NCBI GenBank assembly: GCA_013177825.1
Contig: JABLXX010000002.1
Span: 248,001-312,000, forward strand
Length of the DNA: 64,000 bases
Origin: Syntrophaceae bacterium
Lineage (GTDB): Bacteria; Desulfobacterota; Syntrophia; Syntrophales; PHBD01
Direction: 5' to 3'
The position numbers were made by a program, and so were the translations under genes. The notes below the pieces were generated by a model, which saw only the letters and a list, made by a program, of their open reading frames with translations, made no database searches and was not told where the DNA came from. Position 1 is the first letter of the stretch. Every line of letters begins with the position of its first letter. This document shows, one piece after another, positions 16,081 to 27,255 of the stretch.

Positions 16081-17262
16081 CTACTGCAGCGGGAAGACGT
16101 AAGGCAGAAGTTCCGATACCGTCACCGTCCGGTATCCGCCGCTCCCGTCCTCCACCAGGACCAGGGTTTCCCCGCCGAACTCATAGAGCAGCTGCCGTTC
16201 CTCTGCCGTCGGGGCGGCCATTTTGTCGCCCGGCTGGAGGTTGACCGCCGCCCGGAACCGGGTCTCTCCGGCGGCCACGGCATTGTGGACCGCCACCGAC
16301 AGGGCCGTCTCCGTATAGGGGAAAATGCCGTTTTCGATGTTGCAGCCGGTGAAGATATTTCCCGAGGCCATCAGAACCGCCGCCCCCACGGGGAAGTTCG
16401 AGTAGGGCGCGTAGGCGAAGCGGGAGGCCTGCCGGGCGCTGTCCTTGAGAGCCTGGATCTCGGCGGCGGTGAGCTCCTCCACGAACCAGCGGCGGTAGAT
16501 CTTTTCGTAGGTGCCGTCCGTACGGATCCGGAAGAGGCCTTCGTTGAGCCAGGAGAGGAGTTCCGTGTCGGTCTTCCGGACGGCGAAATAGAGGGAGGAG
16601 ACCATCAGCGGTGTGCTCAGGGGGTGCAGGTTCTTGAGGCCGTGTTTCTTCATGTTGAAATAGGCCGTTTTTTCCGAGCCGACGAAGGCCTCCGCCACTC
16701 CCTTCGAGAGGGCCATAAGGGCATTGGCCTCCGTATCGAAAAGAACGGTCCGGATTCCCTTCTGTTCCGCCAGGCCGACGTAGAGGGAGCCCTTCTGCGT
16801 GGCGGCTGTGCGATCCTTGAGGTCGGCGGGAATCCGGTAGGGCTTTCCTGTCGTCGTGAAGAGACTGACCTTGAACTCCGTCAGGGGCAGGTTCGGAAAG
16901 ACATATCGCCCCTTGCGCTCCTCCGTCTTCTTCATCCCCGAGGTCAGGTGTACTTCTCCGGAGGCTAGTCTCTTCTGCGCCTCATCCCACTGCATGGGCA
17001 GGAGGACCAGCTTTGCGTCCCGTCCCTGGAGGGCGGCCCTCAGGATGTCGATGTCGAATCCCGTCGGCTGGCCCTTTTCGAGGTAGGTATAAGGCGGATA
17101 GTCCTCGTCGAAGACATAGATGACGTCCCGGGGAGCCGCCCAGGCGGTGGAAATCCCGGCCAGGAAAATCCAGAGAACCATCAGGGGTGCCGCAATCAGC
17201 AGGGTGGCGGAGGGAACGGTGCAGCGGATGAGGAAGGGTGATCGCCGGAGCGGATATGCCAT
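16081..17262 (-). CDS. Periplasmic solute-binding protein fused to a degenerate cytidine-deaminase domain
   Basis: 393 residues. Residues 1-43 are an extended basic N-terminus and signal or anchor helix ending AWAAP. Residues about 45-262 are a family 3 solute-binding domain (YPPYTYLEKGQPTGFDIDIL; FAVRKTDTELLSWLNEGL; RTDGTYEKIYRRWF). Residues about 268-393 match cytidine deaminase: APYSNFPVGAAVL and TGCNIEN with the ribose-contact Asn308 and Glu310. The catalytic C-A-E triplet is replaced by T-A-L (319-321), and PCxxC by P-T-A-E-E (351-355), so all three Zn cysteines and the proton-shuttle Glu are absent. It is therefore predicted to bind but not deaminate. GAAGGAGAAGACCC precedes the ATG. 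It is upstream of the K+ channel gene. What it binds is unknown. Confidence 0.82.
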   Translation of the reverse strand: MAYPLRRSPFLIRCTVPSATLLIAAPLMVLWIFLAGISTAWAAPRDVIYVFDEDYPPYTYLEKGQPTGFDIDILRAALQGRDAKLVLLPMQWDEAQKRLASGEVHLTSGMKKTEERKGRYVFPNLPLTEFKVSLFTTTGKPYRIPADLKDRTAATQKGSLYVGLAEQKGIRTVLFDTEANALMALSKGVAEAFVGSEKTAYFNMKKHGLKNLHPLSTPLMVSSLYFAVRKTDTELLSWLNEGLFRIRTDGTYEKIYRRWFVEELTAAEIQALKDSARQASRFAYAPYSNFPVGAAVLMASGNIFTGCNIENGIFPYTETALSVAVHNAVAAGETRFRAAVNLQPGDKMAAPTAEERQLLYEFGGETLVLVEDGSGGYRTVTVSELLPYVFPLQ

Positions 17263-17482
17263 GGGTCTTCTCCTTCGGGGGCGGGGCGGTCTGGCAGGAC
17301 TCGACCCGTCGGATTCGTGATTTTGGCTGGCGTTGCCCTATTGGTGAAGGGATTTGTTTTTCCTGTCAAGAACAAAGGCGCGTTCCGCCGGATGTATCGG
17401 CGGAGGAAGAGGTCCGGCCGGGAGGCGGGCCGGCGGCCCGACTCCGGTGCTCGCCTGCCGTGATTTTCCTCTGAAAAAATGT

Positions 17483-17511
17483 TTGACGGCGGGGGAAAAA
17501 CTCCATATGCT
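17483..17511 (+). promoter_or_regulatory. Candidate sigma-70 promoter for miaB
   Basis: TTGACG (17483-17488), a 17-bp spacer and TATGCT (17506-17511). The start of transcription would be about 220 bp before the chosen miaB ATG. A hairpin with 8-bp arms ACCGGAAC/GTTCCGGT (17565-17592) lies in the leader. Confidence 0.5.
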
Positions 17512-17738
17512 TCCTGCGTTTCGTCCTTTCCCTCGGCGGGGACGCGGCGGGTCCGACGGAGCTGACCGGAACGGGTTGGTTCCTGTTCCGGTGAGCCTGC
17601 CGAACCGGGCGCACCATGCCTCTGGAATTTTTCGACGCCGTCAGGAAAAACAGCACGCCCGGCTTTTCATGTATCGTCACGGATCAAGGGCTGCCGGAAC
17701 GGGCCGATGTTTCCCGTTGCGGCGGCAGTTATTTGGAT

Positions 17739-19115
17739 ATGGAAACGGCAACGCAGCGGAAAACCTTCTTTATCCGGACCTTCGGGTGCCAGATGAATGT
17801 CCATGACGCCGGGCGGATGGCGGACCTTCTGCGCGAGGCCGGATGGGAAGATGCGGCCGGCGAGCGTGATGCCCGCCTGATTCTCATCAACACGTGCAGC
17901 ATCCGGGAAAAGGCCGCCCAGAAGGTATACAGCCTTCTGGGACGTCTCCAGGAAATGAAGCGGTGCCGGCCGGACCTGATTCTGGGAGTGGCGGGCTGCC
18001 TTGCCCAGCAGCTGGGAGGGCAACTGGTAAGGAAGATCCCCGCCGTGGACCTCGTCTTCGGGACGCACCAGGCCCACCGTCTGCCGGAATTCATCCGGAC
18101 CGTGGAGGGGGGAGGCCGGGTGGTCGAGACGGCCTTCACCGAATCCGTCTGCTCCCTGCACCGGATCGTCCTGCCGCCGGCCGGGACGATCAGCGCCTTC
18201 GTGACCATCATGCAGGGCTGCGACAACTATTGCGCCTTCTGCGTGGTTCCGTACCTCCGGGGCCGGGAGGAAAGCAGGCCCTGCCGGGAGATCCTGGAGG
18301 AGATCCGCCTGCTTGCCGGCCGGGGCGTCCGCGAGGTGGTCCTCCTGGGACAGAATGTCAACTCCTACGGGCGGAACCTGGCGGAGGGGGCGGATTTCCC
18401 GGACCTGCTCCAGGCCGTATCGGGAGTGGAGGGGATCGAGCGGATCCGGTTTACCACGTCCCATCCGAAGGACCTGTCGGACAAGCTGATCCGGGCCTTC
18501 CGGGAGATCGGGCCGCTGTGCGGGCACATCCATCTCCCCGTGCAGTCCGGGTCGGACCGGATTCTTGCCCGGATGAACAGGGGATACACCCGGGACGATT
18601 ACCTCGGGAAGGTGGCGCGCCTGCGGGACGCCTGCCCGGAAGTGGCCATCTCCTCGGACATGATCGCGGGTTTCCCGGGCGAGACCGAGGAGGATTTCGA
18701 AGACACGCTGGCCCTGATGGAAGAAGTTCGCTTTGACAGCCTCTTCTCCTTCAAGTATTCCGAGCGTGAAGGAACGGCGGCGCTTCTTCTGGACGGCAAG
18801 CTGGACGAGCGGGTCAAGGGCCGCCGGCTCCGGATCCTGCAGGATCTCCAGGACCGGCATACCCTGGAGAAGCATCGGCGGGACGTGGGACGCACCCTGG
18901 AAGTGCTGGTGGAGGGAACCAGCCGGAACAGCGACGCGGACCTGACGGGAAGGACCCGGACGAACCGGATCGTCAATTTCCCGGGCGACGGGGCCTGGAT
19001 CGGCCGGACCGTCCGGGTGGCCATCCGGGAGGCCTTTCTCCATTCCCTCCGGGGCGAGGCGATTTTGCCCGGTCTGCGCTCACCGGCGCTGCCGGCGAAC
19101 CCGAAAGCGGCATAA
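17739..19115 (+). CDS. miaB: tRNA-2-methylthio-N6-dimethylallyladenosine synthase MiaB
   Basis: 458-residue radical-SAM methylthiotransferase that converts i6A37 to ms2i6A37 in tRNAs reading UNN codons. The N-terminal UPF0004 domain supplies the auxiliary cluster cysteines (TFGCQMNVHDAGRM, NTCSIREKA, VAGCLAQQ). The radical-SAM cluster is CDNYCAFC (about residues 160-167). The C-terminal TRAM region includes GRTRTNRIVNF. The frame is open upstream to 17616, but ATG at 17739 gives the normal family length and N-terminus; no strong ribosome-binding site is present. Confidence 0.95.
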   Translation: METATQRKTFFIRTFGCQMNVHDAGRMADLLREAGWEDAAGERDARLILINTCSIREKAAQKVYSLLGRLQEMKRCRPDLILGVAGCLAQQLGGQLVRKIPAVDLVFGTHQAHRLPEFIRTVEGGGRVVETAFTESVCSLHRIVLPPAGTISAFVTIMQGCDNYCAFCVVPYLRGREESRPCREILEEIRLLAGRGVREVVLLGQNVNSYGRNLAEGADFPDLLQAVSGVEGIERIRFTTSHPKDLSDKLIRAFREIGPLCGHIHLPVQSGSDRILARMNRGYTRDDYLGKVARLRDACPEVAISSDMIAGFPGETEEDFEDTLALMEEVRFDSLFSFKYSEREGTAALLLDGKLDERVKGRRLRILQDLQDRHTLEKHRRDVGRTLEVLVEGTSRNSDADLTGRTRTNRIVNFPGDGAWIGRTVRVAIREAFLHSLRGEAILPGLRSPALPANPKAA

Positions 19116-19146
19116 GCGGACGAGAACCGGGCGGGGGTGGCAAGCA

Positions 19147-19647
19147 ATGATGATCGAAATGAAAGTGGCGGGCCTGACGATCGATCCAGTGACGAATACG
19201 CCCATCGTGATCCTGAAGGACCGGGAAGAAAAGAGAGTTCTGCCGATCTGGATCGGCCTGTTCGAGGCGAGCGCCATTGCCACGGAACTGGAGGGGATCA
19301 ACTTCTCGCGGCCCATGACGCACGATCTGATCCGGGATATCCTGACGAACCTCGGAATCGAGGTGCTGAAGGTCGAGGTCCATGATCTCCGGAACAATAC
19401 CTTCTTCGCGAACATTCATCTCCTGCGGGAGGGAAAGACGCAGGTCATCGATTCCCGTCCCAGCGACGCCCTGGCCCTGGCGCTTCGGGCAAGCGCCCCC
19501 ATCTACGTGGAGGAACGGGTGATCGAGAAATCCCGGAGCATCGATGTGGGTGCGAAGATCACCGACCTGGAGAAGGAGAAGGAAGACAAACTCAAGGATT
19601 TCCTGGAAAACCTGGATCCCGACGACTTCGGGAAATACAAGATGTAA
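19147..19647 (+). CDS. Bifunctional nuclease family protein (DUF151)
   Basis: 166-residue cytosolic protein of the bifunctional nuclease (BFN/DUF151) family, some members of which have DNase/RNase activity. Family landmarks are LPIWIGLFEASAIA, RPMTHDLIRDIL, the Asp/Ser/Arg-rich DSRPSDALALALR and the IYVEE stretch, followed by an acidic/basic UVR-like C-terminal tail. It begins 31 bp after miaB. The same kind of miaB neighbour occurs in many deltaproteobacteria, which suggests cotranscription. Confidence 0.88.
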   Translation: MMIEMKVAGLTIDPVTNTPIVILKDREEKRVLPIWIGLFEASAIATELEGINFSRPMTHDLIRDILTNLGIEVLKVEVHDLRNNTFFANIHLLREGKTQVIDSRPSDALALALRASAPIYVEERVIEKSRSIDVGAKITDLEKEKEDKLKDFLENLDPDDFGKYKM

Positions 19648-19721
19648 GGCCGGCGGACCGGGACTTTCCCGGGAAGCCGGATCGGGGTCCCGGTGGTGGA
19701 TCCCTCCTGCCACGAAGGCCG

Positions 19722-19756
19722 AGCCTCTCCGGCGGCCGGTTTTTTCGTGGCCCTGT
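19722..19756 (+). terminator. Candidate Rho-independent terminator before xerC
   Basis: A GGCCG...CGGCC stem in a GC-rich stretch followed by GGTTTTTTCG. It lies between the nuclease stop and the xerC start. Stem boundaries are approximate. Confidence 0.4.
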
Positions 19757-19774
19757 TTTTTTGCGGGGCATGGA

Positions 19775-20710
19775 ATGACGGAGGAAGCCCTCGCGGCCTT
19801 CGAGCGGCACCTGCGGGTGGAGCGGAACCTCTCCCCCCAGACGGTTCGGGCATACCTGGCGGACCTGAGGCAGTTCCGCGGATTCCTGGCGCAGGGACCG
19901 TCGGGCCGGACGGTCGGCGGGGACCTCCTGGAGCAGGCCGATTCCCTGGCCCTCAGGAGCTATCTGGCGGACCTGTACCGGAAAAAGCTCCGGAAGACGT
20001 CGATCGGCCGGAAACTGGCGGCCCTGAAGACGTTTTATGCGTTCCTCCTGCGACAGGGAAGGATCCGGTCCAATCCGGCGGAGCTCATTCAGGCCCCGAA
20101 GGCGGAAACGTACGTGCCGAAGGTGTTGTCGGTGGACGACGTATTCGTCCTCCTGGGGGACCGGTTCGGAGCGGGGCCCGAGGGCCGGCGCGACCGGGCG
20201 ATCCTGGAGCTGTTTTACGGGTCCGGTGTCCGGCTGAGCGAACTGGCGGGGCTGAACGTAACGGACGTGGACCTGGACGGGAGCCTGGTGAAGGTCCGGG
20301 GCAAGGGCGCCCGAGAACGCCTCATCCCGATGGGACCGCCCTGCCGCGAGGCCCTGGCCCGCTGGATCGAGGAGCGGAGCGCCCTTGTCCGGGAAGGGCA
20401 TACGGAACCCGGGAACCCCCTGTTTCTCAATCGTTCGGGAGAACGGCTGTCGGGGCGGTCCGTAGCCCGCCTGTTGGACGATTACGTACGGAAGAGCGGG
20501 ATCGGGCGGAAGATCAGCCCCCACTCGCTCAGGCACAGTTTCGCGACGCACCTCCTGGACGCCGGGGCGGATCTCCGGTCCATCCAGGAAATGCTGGGAC
20601 ACAAGAGCCTGTCGACGACGCAGAAATACACCGCCGTCAGCATCGGCAGGCTCATGGAAGTATACGACCGGGCCCATCCGAAGGCCCGGGAAGGAGAGGA
20701 GGAATCATGA
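19775..20710 (+). CDS. xerC: Tyrosine recombinase XerC
   Basis: 311-residue site-specific recombinase that resolves chromosome dimers at dif with XerD. The N-terminal SAM-like domain begins [18 protein letters not shown]. The catalytic domain shows the first Arg in [12 protein letters not shown], the [10 protein letters not shown] box, the later His in LGHKSLSTT and the nucleophilic Tyr in TQKYT. ATG at 19775 is chosen over longer in-frame extensions because the family domain starts here. The stop overlaps the hslV start (ATGA). The xerC-hslV-hslU order is the codV-codW-codX arrangement of Bacillus. Confidence 0.95.
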   Translation: MTEEALAAFERHLRVERNLSPQTVRAYLADLRQFRGFLAQGPSGRTVGGDLLEQADSLALRSYLADLYRKKLRKTSIGRKLAALKTFYAFLLRQGRIRSNPAELIQAPKAETYVPKVLSVDDVFVLLGDRFGAGPEGRRDRAILELFYGSGVRLSELAGLNVTDVDLDGSLVKVRGKGARERLIPMGPPCREALARWIEERSALVREGHTEPGNPLFLNRSGERLSGRSVARLLDDYVRKSGIGRKISPHSLRHSFATHLLDAGADLRSIQEMLGHKSLSTTQKYTAVSIGRLMEVYDRAHPKAREGEEES

Positions 20711-21297
20711 AGATTCGCGGGACCACCATCGTGGCCGTCCGGCACAGGGGAAAAGTCGTCGTGGCCGGCGACGGTCAGGTGACCGTGGACATGACCGTTA
20801 TGAAGCACGGGGCCCGCAAGGTCCGGCGTCTCTATCACGACGAGGTCGTCGTCGGTTTTGCCGGGGCCACGGCGGATGCCTTCACCCTCTTCGAGCGCTT
20901 CGACCAGAAGCTCGAGCAGTTCGGAGGCAATCTACTTCGGGCCGCCGTGGAACTGACCAAGGACTGGCGGACGGACCGGGTGCTCCGGCACCTGGAGGCC
21001 CTGATGATCGCCGTAAGCCGCGACGCGTTCCTGATGATTTCGGGAAACGGGGACGTCATCGAGTCGGACGACGAGGTGATGGCCATCGGCTCCGGAGGTC
21101 CTTACGCCCTGGCGGCCGCCCGGGCGATGGTCCGCCATGCCGCCGATCTGGATGCCGCCGAGATCGCCCGGGAGTCGGTTCGCATCGCCTCGGAAATCTG
21201 TATTTACACGAATGACCGGATCATCGTGGAAGAGCTGGACATGACGGAAGAGCCCGGAGAGGGGAACCGCATCCCCCGGGGCCGCAGGAAGGAGTAA
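20707..21297 (+). CDS. hslV: ATP-dependent protease proteolytic subunit HslV
   Basis: 196-residue N-terminal-threonine peptidase that assembles as a double hexamer with HslU. The propeptide is short (MKIRG) and the nucleophile is the first Thr of the TTIVAVR segment. The G-D-G-Q-V-T and A-I-G-S-G-G segments are typical. It is coupled to xerC by a 4-bp overlap and lies 10 bp before hslU. Confidence 0.97.
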   Translation: MKIRGTTIVAVRHRGKVVVAGDGQVTVDMTVMKHGARKVRRLYHDEVVVGFAGATADAFTLFERFDQKLEQFGGNLLRAAVELTKDWRTDRVLRHLEALMIAVSRDAFLMISGNGDVIESDDEVMAIGSGGPYALAAARAMVRHAADLDAAEIARESVRIASEICIYTNDRIIVEELDMTEEPGEGNRIPRGRRKE

Positions 21298-21307
21298 CCG
21301 TTTTCCT

Positions 21308-23678
<2,371 letters not shown>

Positions 23679-23697
23679 GAAAGGAAAGCAAACCAAG

Positions 23698-24885
23698 ATG
23701 ACTTCCCAGGAATGGATGGAGCGGTTCGATCGGTCCGTCATGGGGACCTACAAGCGGTATCCCCTGGTCCTGAGCCGGGGCGAAGGGTGCCGGGTCTGGG
23801 ACCTGGAGGGAAAAGAGTACCTGGACTGCGTCGCCGGGATCGCCGTCTGCAGTCTCGGCCACAGCCACCCTCGGGTGGTCGAGGCCGTCCGGAAGCAGGC
23901 AGGAATCCTCACGCACATTTCGAACCTCTACTATACCGAGGCCCAGGCCCTGCTGGCGGAGCGTCTCGTCCGGGCGTCCTTCGCCGACAAGGTCTTTTTC
24001 TGCAACAGCGGCGCCGAGGCGAACGAGGCGGCCATCAAGCTGGCCCGGAAATACGGGAACGAGATCCTCGGCGGGAAGAACGAGATCATCACGATGGAAG
24101 GCTCCTTCCACGGCCGGACGCTGGCGACGATCACGGCGACGGGACAGGCGAAGTTCCAGGCGGGCTTCGAGCCCCTGCCGGCGGGCTTCCGCTATGTGCC
24201 CTACAACGACCTTTCCGCACTGGAGGCGGCCGTCGACGGGAAGACCTGCGCTATCCTCGTCGAGCCCGTCCAGGCCGAAGGGGGCGTCCGGGTGCCCGAT
24301 CCGGGATACCTGAAGGGCGTGCGGGAGATCTGCGACCGGAAAGGAATCCTCCTGGTCCTCGACGAGGTCCAGACGGGAACGGGCCGGACGGGAACGTTTC
24401 TCGCCCATGAAGCGGAGGGAATCGAGCCGGACATCGCGACCCTGGCCAAGGCCCTGGGAAACGGTTTCCCCGTCGGGGCGATGCTGGCCACCGACAAAGC
24501 CGCCGCGGCCTTCGTTCCCGGAAACCATGCCTCCACCTTCGGCGGCAACCTGCTGGCCATGGCGGCGGGCCTGGCGGTCATGGATGTCCTCCTGGAGGGG
24601 GGCCTCCTGGAGAAGGGAGCGAAGGCAGGACGGTATTTTCTGGAGAAACTGCAGGCGCTCAGCGCGAAGCACGCCTCGATCCGGGACGTCCGGGGAAAGG
24701 GACTCCTACTCGGCGTGGAGATGGATCGGGAAGTCGCCGGGATCCTGGCCCGGTGCACGGAGAAGGGCCTTCTCGTCGCCACGGCGGGGACCCATGTCGT
24801 GCGGTTCGTTCCGCCCCTCGTCATCACCGAGGGGGAGATTGACCGGGCGGTGGAGATTCTGGGCGGCGTTCTGGAGGAGCGATGA
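23698..24885 (+). CDS. argD: Acetylornithine aminotransferase
   Basis: 395-residue class III PLP aminotransferase, converting N-acetylglutamate semialdehyde to N-acetylornithine. It shows FCNSGAEANEAAIKLARKY, FHGRTLATITATGQ, and LVLDEVQTGTGRTG. The PLP Lys is in TLAKALGNGFP. The ribosome-binding site is AAAGGAAAGC. The last 4 bp overlap the argF start, so argD and argF are coupled. Such enzymes may also act as succinyldiaminopimelate aminotransferases, relevant because lysine genes follow downstream. Confidence 0.95.
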   Translation: MTSQEWMERFDRSVMGTYKRYPLVLSRGEGCRVWDLEGKEYLDCVAGIAVCSLGHSHPRVVEAVRKQAGILTHISNLYYTEAQALLAERLVRASFADKVFFCNSGAEANEAAIKLARKYGNEILGGKNEIITMEGSFHGRTLATITATGQAKFQAGFEPLPAGFRYVPYNDLSALEAAVDGKTCAILVEPVQAEGGVRVPDPGYLKGVREICDRKGILLVLDEVQTGTGRTGTFLAHEAEGIEPDIATLAKALGNGFPVGAMLATDKAAAAFVPGNHASTFGGNLLAMAAGLAVMDVLLEGGLLEKGAKAGRYFLEKLQALSAKHASIRDVRGKGLLLGVEMDREVAGILARCTEKGLLVATAGTHVVRFVPPLVITEGEIDRAVEILGGVLEER

Positions 24886-25796
24886 AGAAAGACCTGCTGA
24901 CGGAATTTGACCTGGCCATCGACGATTTCGACCGGCTCTTCGCCCGGAGTGCGGAAATGAAGGCGGAACTGCGGCAGGGCCGACTTTGCCCGTCCCTGGC
25001 CGGGAAGGTGCTGGGGATGATCTTCGAGAAGTCCTCGACCCGCACCAGGCTCTCCTTCGAGGTGGCCATGATCCAGCTCGGCGGGACGGCGATCTTTCTC
25101 TCCAGCAGGGACATCCAGATCGGCCGGGGGGAGACGGTGGCCGATACGGCCCGGATCCTCTCCCGCTACGTCAACGGCGTCATGATCCGGACTTTCGGCC
25201 AGGAGATGGTGGAGGAATTCGCCCGGTACGCGACGATCCCGGTCGTCAACGGCCTGACGGATCTCCTGCATCCCTGTCAGATCCTGAGCGACCTGTTCAC
25301 CGTCATCGAAAAGCGGGGCCGCTATGAAGACCTGAAGATCGCCTATGTGGGAGACGGGAACAACATTGCCAACTCGTGGCTGAATGCGGCCGCACGGCTC
25401 CCCTTCCACTTGACCCTGGCCTGCCCGGAAGGGTATGAGCCGAATCGGGAGATCCTCGACCGGGCCCTCCGTGAGGCGCCCCGCTCGATAAGCCTTTATC
25501 GCAGCCCGAGGGAGGCCGTCCGGGAGGCCGACATCGTCTACACGGACGTCTGGGCCAGCATGGGGCAGGAGAGCGAGAAGGACGTCCGGGCCCGGGCGTT
25601 CCAGGGCTACTGCATCGATGACGCACTTCTGGAGCAGGCCGGGCCGGAGGTCCTCGTCATGCACTGCCTGCCGGCCCACCGCGGGGAGGAAATCTCCGCC
25701 GCCGTCATGGACGGGCCGCGTTCCATCGTTTTCGACCAGGCGGAGAACCGCCTGCATGTACAGAAAGCCATCCTGGAGATGCTCATGGGCCGCTGA
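24882..25796 (+). CDS. argF: Ornithine carbamoyltransferase
   Basis: 304-residue transcarbamylase making citrulline from ornithine and carbamoyl phosphate. The carbamoyl-phosphate loop is SSTRTR. LHPCQ carries the active-site His-Pro-Cys-Gln. The ornithine site [10 protein letters not shown] is near the C-terminus. It overlaps argD by 4 bp. Confidence 0.97.
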   Translation: MKKDLLTEFDLAIDDFDRLFARSAEMKAELRQGRLCPSLAGKVLGMIFEKSSTRTRLSFEVAMIQLGGTAIFLSSRDIQIGRGETVADTARILSRYVNGVMIRTFGQEMVEEFARYATIPVVNGLTDLLHPCQILSDLFTVIEKRGRYEDLKIAYVGDGNNIANSWLNAAARLPFHLTLACPEGYEPNREILDRALREAPRSISLYRSPREAVREADIVYTDVWASMGQESEKDVRARAFQGYCIDDALLEQAGPEVLVMHCLPAHRGEEISAAVMDGPRSIVFDQAENRLHVQKAILEMLMGR

Positions 25797-25805
25797 AAGC
25801 GGCCC
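25787..25805 (+). other. Hairpin over the argF stop codon
   Basis: GGGCCGC-TGAAA-GCGGCCC, a perfect 7-bp stem whose loop begins with the argF TGA. It has no U-tract. It could modulate readthrough into argG or protect the message. Confidence 0.4.
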
Positions 25806-25870
25806 GGGCGAAACGTCAAGCGTTAAAAAATACTTCGGGATTGAGAAGACACACAGGAGGAAAACAGATC

Positions 25871-27244
25871 ATGGTGCAATCGGTAAAAAAAGTGGTTCTT
25901 GCCTATTCGGGCGGGCTCGACACATCCGTGATCGTCCGCTGGCTCATCGAGACGTACGGCTGCGAGGTCATCGCCTTCGCCGCCGACGTGGGCCAGAAGG
26001 AGGAACTGGACGGGCTCAGGGAAAAGGCGATCAGCACGGGGGCGAGCCGATGCTACATCGACGATCTCCGGGACGAGTTCGCCCGGGACTTCATCTTCCC
26101 GGCGCTGAGGGCCAACGCCATCTACGAGGGGGTATACCTCCTGGGAACCTCCCTGGCGCGGCCGCTGATCGCGAAGCGGCAGCTCGAGATCGCCCTCCTC
26201 GAGGGGGCCGATGCCGTCTGCCATGGCGCCACCGGAAAGGGGAACGACCAGGTTCGCTTCGAGCTGACCTACATGGCGCTCAATCCGAACATCCGGATCA
26301 TCTCCGCCTGGAAGGATCCCAACTGGACGTTCGATTCCCGGGAGTCGATGTTCGATTATGCCGAGAAGTACGGGATCCCGCTGCCGCTGACGAAGGACAA
26401 GCCCTATTCGAGCGACCGGAATTCGCTCCACATTTCCCATGAGGGGGCGATCCTGGAAGATCCCTGGGCGGAACCGCCGGAAGACATCTTCGTTCTCACC
26501 GTTTCGCCCGAGGCGGCGCCCGACCGGCCCACGTACGTGGAGATCGACTTCGTCAAGGGCGTTCCCGTGGCGGTCGATGGTGTCCGCATGTTCCCCGCGG
26601 AGCTGATGGACCACCTGAACGGGATCGCCGGCGCCAACAGTGTCGGGCGGGTCGACATGGTGGAGAACCGGTTTGTGGGCATGAAGTCCCGGGGCGTGTA
26701 TGAGACCCCCGGCGGGACCGTGCTGTGGGCCGCCCACCGGGCCCTCGAGTCCATCACCATGGACCGGGAGGTCATGTTCCTCCGGGATTCCCTGATTCCC
26801 AAGTACTCCCAGCTTGTCTACAACGGTTTCTGGTATGCCCCAGAGATGCAGGCCCTGCAGCGCTTCATCGACGAGACCCAGGAGAACGTCACCGGCACCG
26901 CCAGGGTCAAGCTCTACAAGGGAAACTGCATTGTCGTCGGCAGGAAATCCCCCCTGTCCCTCTACCGTGAGGACTTCGCAACGTTCGAGAAGGACCAGGT
27001 CTACAACCAGATGGACGCCACGGGATTCATCCGCCTCAACGCCCTCCGGCTCCGCATCAAGGCCATGGTCGAACAGGAGAGGGTCCGGCAGGAGGGAAAC
27101 CGGCGCAGCATGAACCGCCGGCTCAGCGAGCGCCGGGACGGCGACCGGCGGGGTGCGAAAGTACCGATCCAGTCGGAGAAGGAAATGCGCGCTTCGGAAC
27201 GCCGCCGGCGCGATCGCCGCACAAAGGAACGCCGGCAGAAATAG
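25871..27244 (+). CDS. argG: Argininosuccinate synthase with arginine-rich C-terminal tail
   Basis: 457-residue enzyme joining citrulline and aspartate at the cost of ATP to AMP. The ATP pyrophosphatase loop is [10 protein letters not shown], and the [15 protein letters not shown] and [12 protein letters not shown] segments are typical. ATG at 25871 follows CACAGGAGGAAAACAGATC. After the usual C-terminal [13 protein letters not shown] region, about 59 extra residues (27065-27241) are strongly basic, with 19 Arg, including SERRDGDRR and [15 protein letters not shown]. Family members are usually near 400 residues, so this tail is unusual. Its function is unknown; RNA or membrane binding, or arginine-dependent translation, are possibilities. 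Confidence 0.95.
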   Translation: MVQSVKKVVLAYSGGLDTSVIVRWLIETYGCEVIAFAADVGQKEELDGLREKAISTGASRCYIDDLRDEFARDFIFPALRANAIYEGVYLLGTSLARPLIAKRQLEIALLEGADAVCHGATGKGNDQVRFELTYMALNPNIRIISAWKDPNWTFDSRESMFDYAEKYGIPLPLTKDKPYSSDRNSLHISHEGAILEDPWAEPPEDIFVLTVSPEAAPDRPTYVEIDFVKGVPVAVDGVRMFPAELMDHLNGIAGANSVGRVDMVENRFVGMKSRGVYETPGGTVLWAAHRALESITMDREVMFLRDSLIPKYSQLVYNGFWYAPEMQALQRFIDETQENVTGTARVKLYKGNCIVVGRKSPLSLYREDFATFEKDQVYNQMDATGFIRLNALRLRIKAMVEQERVRQEGNRRSMNRRLSERRDGDRRGAKVPIQSEKEMRASERRRRDRRTKERRQK

Positions 27245-27255
27245 GACGGAGAGCC

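Noticed and set aside
15008-17262. A true GluR0-type receptor
   Set aside because: The pore is not inserted between the two lobes of a binding domain; it is a separate gene, so only a functional pairing is suggested.
17263-17482. A sigma-54 promoter at TGGCTGGCGTTGC
   Set aside because: The GG and GC elements are too close for the -24/-12 spacing.
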